64,000 bases of DNA from Diplocarpon mali (lineage: Eukaryota; Ascomycota; Leotiomycetes; Helotiales; Drepanopezizaceae): assembly GCA_024741835.1 (NCBI GenBank), contig JAENRP010000110.1:1-64000 (forward strand), given 5' to 3'. The position numbers and the translations under genes are program-made. Below, piece by piece: positions 46,462 to 58,054 of this stretch. The notes below the pieces were generated by a model, which worked only from the letters and a program-made list of their open reading frames with translations, ran no database searches and was not told where the DNA came from. The first letter of the stretch is position 1, and the number at the start of each line of letters is the position of its first letter.

Positions 46462-48077
46462 GACTGTGAGCGCGACGAGCGACTGAACGATGCAAGCCAC
46501 GAGGGAATCAACTCAGACGTCGTCGGTGGGGGAGGAGACTCGACGGAGGGCGTTTGAAGGCGGAATGAGGATGTTGATCTTGCGTCTCGGGTTGGATCTC
46601 GAGATGGCTGACCGGGCGGCTGTCAGGCTTTTCGGAGATGTGTTGGTCGCCGGCCTGGAGGAGCGAGGCAAGAGCGGAGCCAGCGCCGGTCAAGTGATCG
46701 CGGGTCAGGTGAGCGCTAACCGGAAGGCGAAAGTCAACAGAGCCAGCGCAGGTCAAGTGATCGCAGGTCAGGTGAGCGCTCACCGGAAGGCGAAAGTCAA
46801 CAGAGCCAGCGCCGGATGCAGCGACTGCTCCATTGCTCGGCTCGGCTACAAGGTCGGCAGAGTCCTGAGCTCGGGAGGGCATCTCATTCCCCAGAGACGG
46901 GGATCTCTGGCATGCTGCCGTGGGCCAGACGTGAGCTTTCTCCTCCGGAAAGGTCTGGGTGGCCAGGAAAAGCACAGCTTGGAGGATGTCGCTCCCCACG
47001 GCTTCCACTGGATACTCATCGTGGGACCATGAGATAGTCCTGGCCGATCTCCCCGTTGCGATCCCATCACAGCATGTCAGCCCCAGCATCACTGCTCACT
47101 TCGAACCAGGTCTGGCTCAGGCATCCCCCCCGTGGACTGAGCCCGGGGATGGACACTCTTGCACTGACGGAGAACTCATGGTACAAGATGCTTTTCCACG
47201 GAGAGAAGGCGGTTGCGTCGGACGACATGCCTCGGGTGAGCTGGGCCTCTCAGGCAATGCCCCTCCGCATTCGAGTGCTCGGGGAAGTGATCCTGTATAT
47301 GGCATTGGCATCGGACATCACAGCGCCCACTCCTCCAGCAGCCGGCATTCCACAAGGGTTCCAACACTGCACCCCAAGCCCCTCTCCACACCCAGGCTGC
47401 TGAAGGAGGGAATGCAACGCGATGCAACGCAGCTGGCAGTTGTCCACATGCGTCCCGAACCCTCGCCATTTCTCGTGGTATGTCCTCCAGCCAGCGCTGG
47501 TTGGAAACATGCTCGCCCCTCCCTTTCTGCACCCCTCCATGCCCCTGGTATTGTGGCATAAGAACTCTGTCCGCGGGATGCACATGTAAGAAGGTGGGCA
47601 GGAGAGGCAAGCCAAACACTAGAAAGACAATCAATCAGACGGCCTGGCCATAAAGGCAGAGAGAGACGGGGGCCAGTGGCCGAGATTGAACCTGGGACCA
47701 GCCTGATAACACTCCTCGTCTGCCAAAGCGATTCAAAGATCCACGGAGACTGCACTTGTTCTCTATGGAACAGAGATGGAAGACGGCTGGGGGAAGGCTG
47801 CAAGAAGGCTGCAAGAAGGCTGGGAGCAGGCTGAAAGAAGGCTGGGAGCCCGATAACAAGCGTGACATCTTGGTCATGCCAAATATAGTCCAGAGAGTGT
47901 TTCAGCGAGAGTTGGAATTCCTTGTGCGAAATCCAGACGTGGTTGTGCGAGCGGGGCTAGCGACTGGAGCGGAGTTTCAGTATCTCCGCCTCGGCCTCCT
48001 TTCCAGCATCTGGAGGAGCTCGGCAGAAAAAAATCCGCCGTTCAAGCTCGCAAGATGTTCTGTTCAACCTCCTGAGC
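46462..48077. other. Divergent intergenic region with minisatellites
   Basis: The region between the zinc-finger gene and the palmitoyltransferase gene includes a 63-bp tandem repeat (46681-46815) and a short GAAGGCTG-type repeat at about 47776-47850. Near 47660-47745 there are tRNA-like box A and B motifs on the minus strand. Several overlapping open frames occur but none is convincing. Confidence 0.45.
46681..46815. repeat. Tandem repeat, 63-bp unit, just over two copies
   Basis: CAGCGCCGGTCAAGTGATCG-type units start at 46681 and 46744, with a partial third at 46807. The two full units differ at a handful of positions. The period is a multiple of three and stays open in two frames, but no gene context supports coding. 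Confidence 0.85.
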
Positions 48078-49605
48078 ATGGCTACCCTCGCATCCTCCAG
48101 TCCTCCTCGATCTCCCAGCAGGATGCCTCGCAGATGCGCCCGCAAATGTGAACGTTACTGCTGCCTTGGAGTGACCTACTTTCCCTTATTCTTCGTGTAC
48201 AGCATCACCAGCTGGGCTGTCTGGGTCGAGACGACGATAGGATTTCTACAGGCCAAGAGGACCTGGGCAGGTAGGACAGCCATCGCGTCGACGCTCATCG
48301 GCCACTGCTGACGGGGTAGGGAACGGCACGGCGTTTCTAGGAATCAGCCTCTATCTCCTGCTGAACTGGTCCTACACCACAGCCGTCTTCACGAGTCCTG
48401 GCACCACCGTCAGCAAGAATGGGTACAGCTCCCTCCCGACGCATGCACCGCCCGCAGCGACGAACTTCACCGTCAAGTCCAACGGCGAGCTGCGCTTCTG
48501 CAAGAAGTGCCAGGCGCGAAAGCCGGACCGAGCGCATCACTGCTCGACGTGCAAGACGTGTGTGCTGAAGATGGATCATCACTGCCCGTGGCTGGCGACC
48601 TGCGTCGGACTGCGAAACTACAAGGCGTTCCTGCTCTTCCTCATCTACACCACCCTCTTCTGTTTCGTCTGCTTCGGCGCCTCGGGCTACTGGGTCTACC
48701 GGGAGATCCTGACCGACGGGGAATTCACCGAGGCGCTGATGCCGATGAACTACGTGATGCTGGCCGTCATCTCGGGTATCATTGGGCTGGTGCTGGCTGG
48801 GTTCACCGGATGGCACATTCTGCTTGCGTCGCGGGGGCAGACTACAATCGAGTGCTTGGAGACGACGAGATACCTGTCTCCGCTACGCGTGCAACAGCAC
48901 ATGTCGCAATCGAACTACGAGCAGCGGGAGAGCGGTCGGAACGGGGAGGGGCAGCGACACGAATCGTACGATGCGCTGGAAAGGTTCAGAGCGAGGGAGA
49001 GGTACGAAGCCTATCTCGACGAGCAGGACTCCACGAAACTGCCTAGCGCATTCGATCTCGGGCGGAGGAGAAACCTCGCCCATCTCTTTGGACCGAGTCG
49101 GCTGCTGTGGTTTCTTCCCATCTGCAACACGACAGGCGATGGATGGACTTGGGAGGCCAGTCCCAAGTGGCTGGAGGCGAGGGAGAGGATCGCGAGGGAG
49201 AGGCGGGAGCAACAGGAGCGGGAGCACGCTGCTGGATGGGGGCCCGAGCCTCCGCCGCAGATTCCTCGGGTTCGCGAGGGTGCTGGCAGGCATTACGTCT
49301 CGTACCCTACCAGGACACAGTCCAAGGCAGACAGGCTACTCGGCAGGGCTCCGGACGAGTACACCGATGAAGCGGTGCCGATGCAGAGCCTCCGCTCTCG
49401 AGATCCACTCGACCAGTACGACGTTAGCAGCGACGAGGACGAGGCTGAAAGCAACGAGGCTGATAGCAAGGTCCTCAATCGCAAGGCTGCCCACGGGTGG
49501 CCGCAGAGGGTTGGCGTCGTGACGAATACCCTGCTAGGAAATACTATTGCCCGGCAGAAGAACGACGTGAGGGGGTGGGATGGCATCGACGAGGGGGTCG
49601 ATTGA
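48078..49605 (+). CDS. pfa3: DHHC palmitoyltransferase, PFA3-like
   Basis: Exon 1 (48078-48270) and exon 2 (48320-49605) are joined across a 49-nt intron with a CTGAC branch site, giving 492 residues. Membrane helices lie at about 29-50 (CCLGVTYFPLFFVYSITSWAVW) and 69-88, then two more after the catalytic domain. The cysteine-rich domain FCKKCQARKPDRAHHCSTC leads to DHHC at 150-153. TTIECLETTRY is the TTxE motif. The N-terminus RRCARKCERYCC and the C-terminal VGVVTNTLLGN match ascomycete PFA3, which palmitoylates the vacuolar protein Vac8. The enzyme transfers palmitate from CoA through an acyl-Cys at C153. Assignment among DHHC paralogs rests on these end motifs and is fairly secure. Confidence 0.85.
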
Positions 49606-50065
49606 TGATGAGTCTATACCGGGCTGGACGGGGCGTTAACGGGGACGGATATGTCACATAACTACGCATCTACCGGTCGCGCGTATAACACAAGCTGCAC
49701 AGCCGTGTATAGAGCTCCGACTTCTTGAGAGGGTGTATAAGGCTGTGATCGAACTGAACCCTGGTTCTCTGGATGCTGAAATTGAGGTATTCGCCAGACT
49801 CCATCTATCGGAACCTGCACGGGGACTTGGTCGATTCGTTCTCGAAAGGCGCTGTGGGGTGCTTGTCTCGAAGCTCAAACTGAAGCGTGGCATCATCTCA
49901 AGACGCGGCTAGTCTTATCGGGTCCCTTATCGCTCCCGTCAAGCTGTTGCTATCCTCCCTCTCATCTACCTCCTCTTCCCCCTCCCTCTCTCATCTCCCA
50001 CACATCTGCAATTCAATCCTCCAAAGAATTTCACTCCTCTCGTATCTTCCTCTACATCTGCCATT

Positions 50066-51110
50066 ATGGCAACACCAAAATTCAACTCCAAATCCCCCAC
50101 CATAAAACGTATCCGTAAGCCCTCTCCCCTCATCATCGCCTCCCCCCCCCCCAAAGAGCCTCTTCTCTCTCAGCTAACAACCCTCCCCAGTCCGCGAAGC
50201 CTCTGAAATGGCCACCTCTCCCTCCCCCGATTTTCACGCTGCTCCCGCTTCAGACGCGGACCTCTTCGACTGGCACTTTACACTCCGCGGACCCCCCTCC
50301 TCAGCCTTCCAATCCGGCATCTATCACGGCCGCATCGTCCTCCCGCCGACCTACCCACTGCGCCCGCCGTCCTTCCGCTTCCTGACTCCCAGCGGCCGCT
50401 TCGAGGTCAACCGTGAGATCTGCCTCAGCATCAGTGGCCATCACGAGGAGACGTGGATGCCCGCTTGGGGTGTCCGGACAGCCCTCACGGCCCTGAGGAG
50501 TTTCATGGAGACGGATGCGAAGGGTCAGCTGGGCGGCCTAGACACGAGCAAGGAGGAGCGGGGACGGATTGCGCTAAGCTCTGGGAGCTGGAAGTGTGGC
50601 GCTTGTGGGAAGAGCAATGCCGAGATCCTCCGGGAGTGCGAGGAGGCTGCCAAAGAGGCGGGGAGTAGTCCGGAGCCGGACGTGCCGGTAGAATTGGCGA
50701 TGGCGTACAAAGATCAGCTAGGAAAGAATGCGGAGGGGAAGGGCGAGGATATAGAGGGTAAGGGGCAGGGTGAGGGTGAGGATGCAGAGACTGAGCTGGC
50801 CGAGGGGTTTGTGAAGACGACTGATGGAGCGGGTGATGTACCGGAAACGCATCCCGTCGTCGCCTGTCCTCCACCTGCGCCTGTGGCATTGAGACCAAGC
50901 GCACCGGCCAGGCCTGCGCAGAGCGTCCCTCAGCCAACAGCCGCCGCAGTCCCGAATGCGCCGAGGGCGGCGCTCGCTCAAGCATATCCTACGAGGGTGG
51001 TCCAGAGAACAGTAAGCGAAGAGGCAGTGCCGGTCTGGATTGATCGAGCCATCGGAGGGGTGGTTCTCTGCTTAGTGGCCATGCTTCTAAAGGTCTTGCT
51101 TGGGCTCTGA
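50066..51110 (+). CDS. Tail-anchored ubiquitin-conjugating enzyme E2, UBE2J/Ubc6 type
   Basis: Exon 1 (50066-50114) and exon 2 (50191-51110) give 322 residues. The start MATPKFNSKSPTIKRILREA is spread over both exons and is highly typical. The core includes LFDWHFTLRGPPSSAFQSGI, YPLRPPSFRFLTPSGRFEV and the catalytic region ICLSISGHHEETWMPAWGVR, whose Cys forms the ubiquitin thioester. As in UBE2J enzymes there is no canonical HPN motif, and a CGACGK knuckle follows. A Glu/Gly-rich linker leads to a C-terminal membrane anchor, GGVVLCLVAMLLKVLLGL. These E2s work on the cytosolic face of the endoplasmic reticulum in ER-associated degradation. The sequence is nearer UBE2J1 than yeast Ubc6, so I leave the symbol blank. 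Confidence 0.9.
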
Positions 51111-53832
51111 AGCAAGGATTGAGGAGGCTGATAAGGTTCAGCTGGGTACTCTTAGACTTGACAGGGTGGCGTTGAGGAGTTGTTCTTTTGATACCAATGC
51201 CAGCTCTGGATAGTTGAGGCTATCATCCGCTCGGACATCTAGTGCAAAGATATGCAGGCATAGCTTGGTGGAACTGAACGGTTGTTGAAGACCATGTGAC
51301 TATGTGAGAGAAGGCCAACTCACCAGACCAGCTGTTTCACATCCATGTCCAAGCTGTACATATCCTGGCGAAACACCGACATGCCTTCAACCAAGCAGGT
51401 ATAAAACTACGAACCTCGAAAAGAAAAGAATATCAGGCAGCACAAATCGCTGGAGTCATTCCCATCCTGGCTTTGGCTTTCTCTGCGTCATGGAGCTCAG
51501 ACACTCTCAATTCCCTACCACGTCACACGCAAACGAACCAGCACAGCAGAAGCATCTTCTCCAACCCACGACCGGAGACCTCGACCGAAGAAGACAACAC
51601 GAGAAAGCCGGGAGCGGAAAACAGAAGTCACATGCCGCAGCCCGATGAACAGATCCTCGCTTAGATCAAGCCTCCTCTGGCTTACGAGCAACGTAAACAA
51701 AGGACAGAAACCACCCAAACCCTTTGATCCCTGCCGGAGTATTGCCTAAACCCACTGTGCCGTATCGAGAGGTGGATTTTTTTTTTGTTCTGTTCTTTCC
51801 CCTAGGTTTTTTCTTTTCTTGTTGGTTCTTTTTTATTTAGTGATTTGTGTTTGAGTCGTGTGGTGTATGTTTCACAGATTAGATTTACGTTTCAGTTAAC
51901 AGAGGTTTTAGGCGTGGAAGTGATGAAGTTTTCAGGTGCCTGTTGGATATTGACGGGCTGGGATTTGATTTAGCTGGTTCGTTGGTTTTGTATAGGGGGG
52001 CTGTGTTGAATGTGCTGTGGCGGTAGTAGGTTTGAGAACTTTGATGTGAAGAATGGATGAAGCAAAGGAGCCAGTGTGTTGCTATGATGCTTTCCGGTTT
52101 TGTTGGTAGTGCCGTGGTAGGGTTGTCGTAGAAAGAAAGGATATATGATGTATCTACCATAGAAGGTTAACTCCTTCAAAACCTCGCCTTGCCCGTTCAA
52201 CCAATTTTAGGAATGCTGATTCATTCCCCCGTCTCGCTTTCACTCTAAAATGGAGATGTCTAGCCACACTACGGAGCCATCCTGCGGCTGTTTCAACCGT
52301 ACCTAACACGCTACGCGCGCGAGATACGAGGACAGCAATAGGGACGAGTTGAGCTGCTGGTAGAAGAGATGGCCGTGCTGAGGGTTGGAGAAAAGTCATA
52401 CCCGGGTGGCTGGATGGACATCAGCCTCGCTGGACCGGTCATGGCAACAGCACTCATCTTTTGAGCTCCATGCCGCCGGGCGTCTCGTTCCTCTCGTCTG
52501 CTCTATGATGATATGTGGCATATCTGGAGTAGCTCCCCGAAGCAACGCTCTAGATGTATAATGACAGGTGGTGTTGATCGTCCGGCTCCAAAACGAGGGC
52601 GAGGACTACGTGCTCCAGACGGACTTTCCCGTGAGCACACTTGCGAAAATGTCATGACGTTGTGAGCAACTGACGTGAAATCCCATTGAAGTCCCGAAAA
52701 GGCTATATTTTAAACACACGAATTAAATTATCATAGAGGATTATACTCAGCAGGCTGTTATTAGTTGAGTCCCGAAACTAGCTGAACTCACAATCGAACA
52801 AAACGATCAGCATTATGGTCGAAATCTCGATTCACGATACGTAGCTCGACAACCTTTTCTTCGTCCTTTTGCTGCAGAGAGCATCGTAAACACCGAGACG
52901 GTCCTCCACGCCACTGAAATAAACCGTGCTGCTATTGGCGACTGGGCGGATAAGGAGAATCCATACTGCAATTAGGTATTATAATCAAGAGTGAAAGTGA
53001 GACGATATAATAGCAAAGTATCTGTCAAAGCAGCTAATATCGCTCTATTGCGACCTCGTGTGTGGTAGAGTATGTCCCGGGCCTGGTAGCATGGCATTTG
53101 ATTATTATACTGTCAAAGTATGGATGGTTCTTAAGCGCGGGAGAAGTATATGGTCCAGCTACCAGATAAAGAAAAGAGGGCAAGAAGAATCTCGATAAAG
53201 ATCCCGGGACTTGGAAATGGATATGACATGGGCAAGCGATTATGTGGCGGCAGGGGGTTGAAATGTTAATATTGAATGGGACGAAGAGGCCCCGGCGCGC
53301 GAGAACGAGTTTTATGCTTGGATAGAGCCCTTGGTAGGCACTGTACAGCGCTAAATTGAGTTTTGAACAATAAACTCACGACTTCGAATATACATCTAGA
53401 GATATCTCGCGAAACACGCGAGAGGCTGAATCAGGAGGGAAAGACCAAATGAAAAGACGAGAAGAGCGAGAATATGAAATGGCGGCAATGGTCTCCCGAG
53501 TGCTCAAGGTTTAGATGAAGAAATGAGTTGAATTGTCACGTAGGAACCAGCACGCAGACAGGAATTGTAAGCGTGTCTTTGTATTGCTCGCAGTGCCTTG
53601 ATTGTGAGACCGTGCAAAATAGCCCGAAGCAATGTGTACGCTGCAACAGAGTATTTGAAGGACACTTTGTGATGCGAATTCCACGTGAACCGCCCCGAAT
53701 GCACGCGTCTAAAAGCAAAATCACAGCTACCACGAGAACAGGCCCATCGTCCCTCTGATCACGTAAGAGCAAGGAAGGTAACCGTAAGCCGCAGGATGAG
53801 TCATTTTTCGCATTGAAAACCATGTGGCCCTC
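51111..53832. other. Intergenic region without supported genes
   Basis: This 2.7-kb stretch has T-rich and TA-rich parts (51780-51850, 52690-53000) and only short, unconvincing open frames. A 50-nt piece near 52570-52620 reads VVLIVRLQNEGEDYVLQTDF before a GT-type splice site and may be an isolated exon relic. Confidence 0.45.
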
Positions 53833-54466
53833 TTATCCAACGATGCGTCTCTGATCGGAAATGATGAGACTGTTCAGTTGGTCGATCAAGAAGTCCAATT
53901 TGTTGTTCTCCTTCCACTGACCAACCAACTCACGTTGCACTCCTTTGACGTATTCAAACAACGCCTCTGGGTGGGCATTTGTTGCAGACCGGAAGTCCTC
54001 CGCAGTCTCGAAGAAGTAATCAGGGGGCGGAACAGGGTCCTTAGAGAGGATGCGCTCGGGATAGAGATGGGTGGATGTGGCAGAAGACCTGAGATTGGGA
54101 GAGTCTCTATCGGCGACGTGAACAGCTGTAGATGGGCTGGATGGGGATGATTCGCCGGACTCCGAAACAGATGGTGAGTAGGTTGCTGGGTCTTGTACCG
54201 CAAATGCAGGTGCTGCTCGGTCAGGCGTCAGCATGCCGTAGCACTTGAGAGCCGAGTCAATGTCCCAGATATCCGACATGTACTCGCTGTACTTGCGCTT
54301 TCTTGTGACCGAGGAGCTGGCGAACTTGAGCTTGGGTTGGACCTGAAATGGGGAATTGCGTTTGACGTCCTCCGCCGCCGCAGCACTAGGCGCGTAAGTC
54401 AGATACGAATGTCAACAGGCGCGAGAGAGCTTACCTTTCCATGGGGATCTCCGGCTGTGGATCCAT
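53833..54466 (-). CDS. Hypothetical protein, 194 residues
   Basis: Exon 1 (54466-54435) and exon 2 (54385-53833) flank a 49-nt intron with GTAAGC, a CTGAC branch site and CCTAG, and the joined frame is open. The start is MDPQPEIPMES. The middle contains KLKFASSSVTRKRKYSEYMS and DIWDIDSALKCYGMLTPDR, then a Ser/Pro-rich disordered part. An amphipathic C-terminal half follows, with FEYVKGVQRELVGQWKENNK and LDFLIDQLNSLIIS that could form a coiled coil. The RKRK cluster may be a nuclear signal. I do not recognise the family. The intron structure and composition support it as a real gene with no functional clue from its neighbours. Confidence 0.6.
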
Positions 54467-57400
54467 ACTTGTCCTTGTGGTAGCTGCTTCGTCGAAGGTG
54501 TGTATCGTAGCGGTTGAGAATCGAATTTTTGAAGCTGAGGAGTGCTTGCGACGGCGGAACTTGTAAATAAAGCCAGCGCTAGACTACGAACAATCAAGCT
54601 CAGTGATAGCATAGCCGAGCTGACATTGGAAGTCGCAATGGCCTCGAAGCACTTCAATTTGCGACTTAAGTCCGATTCCCACGGTTATTGATACCACTCC
54701 ACATCCTCCAGGCGAATACTACAGACCCCAGCCGTCAATCTTCCACTTCGACTTTGCAGAGTCACCGCGAGTCTTCTGGCGAGCGGGCTCACTCATAGCC
54801 TGGCCCAGGAACTAGCCGTCAGGAGGGTCTGCTGAGGCTGGTGATGTTGAGTAAGAGGCAGGTTTGCGACGAGGACTAGAGAACATCCAAGTTCTACCTC
54901 CAATCTTGTAACGAACATCAGCGCCATAACTCCAGGGGGAAAAGGCTTATTCCAAGCCAATGCTAGCCGTGAAAAATCAGAAATTCTTCGGACATGAAGT
55001 CCACGTCTCGTTCCTATGGCTATATCGACAAACTTGAACCGAAGATCTTGCTTCCAGAGGCATTTCAGATATCCCGGCAGTTTCTGGCATATCCAGGCCT
55101 TCAGGAGCACGCTTTGAACCTAGCTTACCGATCTTAGGAAACGCTCTTTGGGTCACGAAATATGGAGTCGAGCATAGTCTCAGACGATCCAGATCAGCAT
55201 CTTTTGGGTCGTTGCTGCGGAGTCGAGACAGAAACCATTACTGAAGTGGCAGCGGTTCAATCTGCCGTCTTTGCTGCAACATGGAACAATACCCTAAATT
55301 TGAGTTCAGTCCTTGCATACAAAGCCACCGAAGTCGCTTCCTCCAGGCACTAGACCCGAGAAGCCCTTAACAATCTGGAAGATCGTGTCGAGTGGTAATT
55401 GAGCGCAAGTATTTTCGGGGAAATGTATTAGAGTTCCTTTGATCCTCCCACTGCCAAAATTCGTGTTGTTCGTGTTCTTGACAGACCCATGTTTCGGACT
55501 TGCTGGCTGCCCTGCTCAATACTACGAATGCTTTGCATTACATACCCATTGCTTGCTTCCGCGGCGCCTGATGCAAGTATCATCATCATGACTGGCTTTG
55601 CAATGTCACTCAAAGAAACAGACTTAGGTCTTGCTGTTCCCATTGATGAGAATAATTTTCTTTTGAGATGCAGCCCCCCTTGTCATACGACAAAGGGTTA
55701 TATCCGAGCGCAGACTTCAAGACTCAGATGGCGTTTCAGCGTATTTTCTGACCCTTGCCGTGGCCTAAGATGTATCAAACGGATCTCATGGCTCTGAAGA
55801 GTCCGGGTTCGAGGGTGCGTGTTCGGCATAAGCTGACAGCGACCTGGCCGAAGCAAATCTCTTCCATCACCGTCCTGCCTGAGAAAATCTGCGACAAGGT
55901 CCTTTACCATAATGAAGCATTTCCCGCGGCAACGTATCCTCCTTGGTTCCTCACTTGGCCCTGCGAACTCCAGAATCGATGTGACAGCCTCGCGCTCTCG
56001 GGAACTCGATCACTGAAGGGGAAGTAAGAAAGCTTTTTCTGGCCAGATCCGCAGGTCTGTAAATCCCTGATATTTCATTTCCAGAGAGCCCCTCTTCCGT
56101 CTTTGCCGGTGGGCATACTGTTCCACGTGTGATGGCTGTTTGATATTTGTATTTCGAGCTGCTTGCTGATTACAAGCTTAGGATACTGAAGGCACTCAAG
56201 CATAGGACGATAGGACTCGGCCTGACTGAGGGCGGTTGTCTTCATCACGATTGCCGGTTGTATTTCTCAAAAGGACATTTTTTCTTAGTGAGGGTGTGTC
56301 GTCTAATCAGCTGAGACCTTCGATGAAGTTTCCATCTTTAAGCAGTACTTCTTCGTGGGTGGGATTCATGAGCTCCCTATGAATTGAATCGCTTTCCTTC
56401 TTTGCTGTTATAGAGCTAGAGCAAAGTAAGTACGGTACACGAAGATAGGGGGACTTTCAGCTCACAAGGGCTGCCTAGGAAAGATCCAAGTGAATGTTTT
56501 TGCATATCCTTAGTAACTAAATCAGACAGCCGGGCTCCGATTCAAAGGTGCAAGGATGCGTTATCGAGAAAATCTGCGTCTCTGATGTGGTTATTCGCAG
56601 TGGTTCTTTTGGATAAGGTATTCGCAGGTGCAGATCGGTCTTGTCAATATTCAGCCTGCTGAGTGAGATGACGTTGGCTCCGGCCTCTCATCGGCACTCT
56701 TTTAGCGTCACCCCACGCGATTGTACTCAAGAAGGTCGCTAAGAAGGTGGGAGTAAACAAATGTTAACAAATGATAGGCCATAGGTATGTGTTAAGATCC
56801 CATTTTTCACATATCTCTACTTGGGAAATTTATTTTTGAAATGATTACGCACATATTATAAAGCCCGCGTACTTGATGATAGAAGAGTAAGTGGCTGCTG
56901 CTGGCAAATAGTGCAGCATGGTACAAGTATTTCAAAGTGGCTTCAGTGTTTGAGCGCTAAATAAAAAACGCAGACATTTTCATTCCTAAGAAACTTGGTA
57001 TATAGGATATAGATTCAAGTCTTCCCCAATTTCATGCAGCTGATTTTATATGAGATTTAGTCGCTTAGCTATTCGCCAGAAAAGCAGTACTTGGGCCTCA
57101 TTTAATATGAATAATATTTCATAACTTTTGTTTGATTCAAGTTTCACCCTTGAAACGGAACTCTGACTAGTTAATCCAAGTATTGATCTTTACAGCCACT
57201 TTCCTTCCCTCACTATTATAACAATAAACTTCCCACCCCTTTACTGTATCCTGGTTTCGGATTTTCTTCAGAATTCCCTTTAGTTGCACTACCTCCATCT
57301 TCTCATAGCTCTCCAGGATTTTCCCCACCTTCAGCTTCTCCTTTGGTCTCTTATTAATCGTAGCTCTACTGACAAACTGCACATCGCCAAACCTACCTTT

Positions 57401-58054
57401 CTCCTGGTGTTTCTTCATTGTTGTTTCATGAGACTCTAGCTCTTCTGCCAGCTTCACAATCTCCTCTCCTTTAAAATTGGTTCAAACATCTTGCTCTTTT
57501 TCTATTTCTTTTTCTCATTCAACACCTGATCTGATGCTTCCGACAGTAGTTGGCGAGAAACGCATGCATTTGGAACATGTACGTCGTAAGCCCTCATCGC
57601 GAACTCGTTGTCAGTCGCTTGCTTTAGGGGTCTTCACATGCTCTATAGGCTGAGACATCTTTTTTTTTTTGTGGATCAATTTGCTAGAGCAGTTGCAAGT
57701 TTCATTATGGATTTGGCTGTTACCCTGATTTTCCAGTGTTTCTGCTTGACTGGCTATTGTATTTTCTTAAATGCATCAAAGAGAACATTCAACCTGAAAT
57801 TTCCCATATGAACAATATAAGAGAAGTATGATGGATCGAAATGGACGATTTAGTATTGGTTATACCAATTGGATGAGTGGGATTCATCTGTACCCTAACC
57901 GGGACGAGAGTTTCTAAGATCCGCCATGAATGGGTAACGACAGGGCGGGAATGGAGGGCGTGCCGTGGTTTATAACACAATCAGGCTCGTTCGAATGTCA
58001 CAAATACACGCAGGCTTGCAATATCTTAAGTGGGTATCTGGCATCATTCGTGGA
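54467..58054. other. Gene-poor region
   Basis: About 3.6 kb without an intact recognisable gene. Fragments such as 55110-54793 (minus) look protein-like but are short, have no family motif and lack credible starts. The stretch 56030-57160 is AT-rich and holds nothing I can name. An open frame of 96 codons at 57167-57457 is listed separately. Confidence 0.45.
57167..57457 (-). pseudogene. Charged 96-codon open frame, possible gene remnant
   Basis: The minus-strand frame MKLAEELESHETTMKKHQEK...KVAVKINTWIN is Lys/Glu-rich and has sensible codon use. Translation directly upstream continues protein-like in other frames with stops, which suggests the end of a decayed gene or transposon ORF. No family is recognised. 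Confidence 0.3.

Noticed and set aside
47660..47745. Functional tRNA gene on the minus strand
   Set aside because: The T-arm stem does not pair and no acceptor stem can be formed; kept only as a low-interest observation.
52560..52640. Possible exon of an arylamine N-acetyltransferase-like gene
   Set aside because: About 20 codons before a GT splice site look protein-like, but no neighbouring exons or start can be found.
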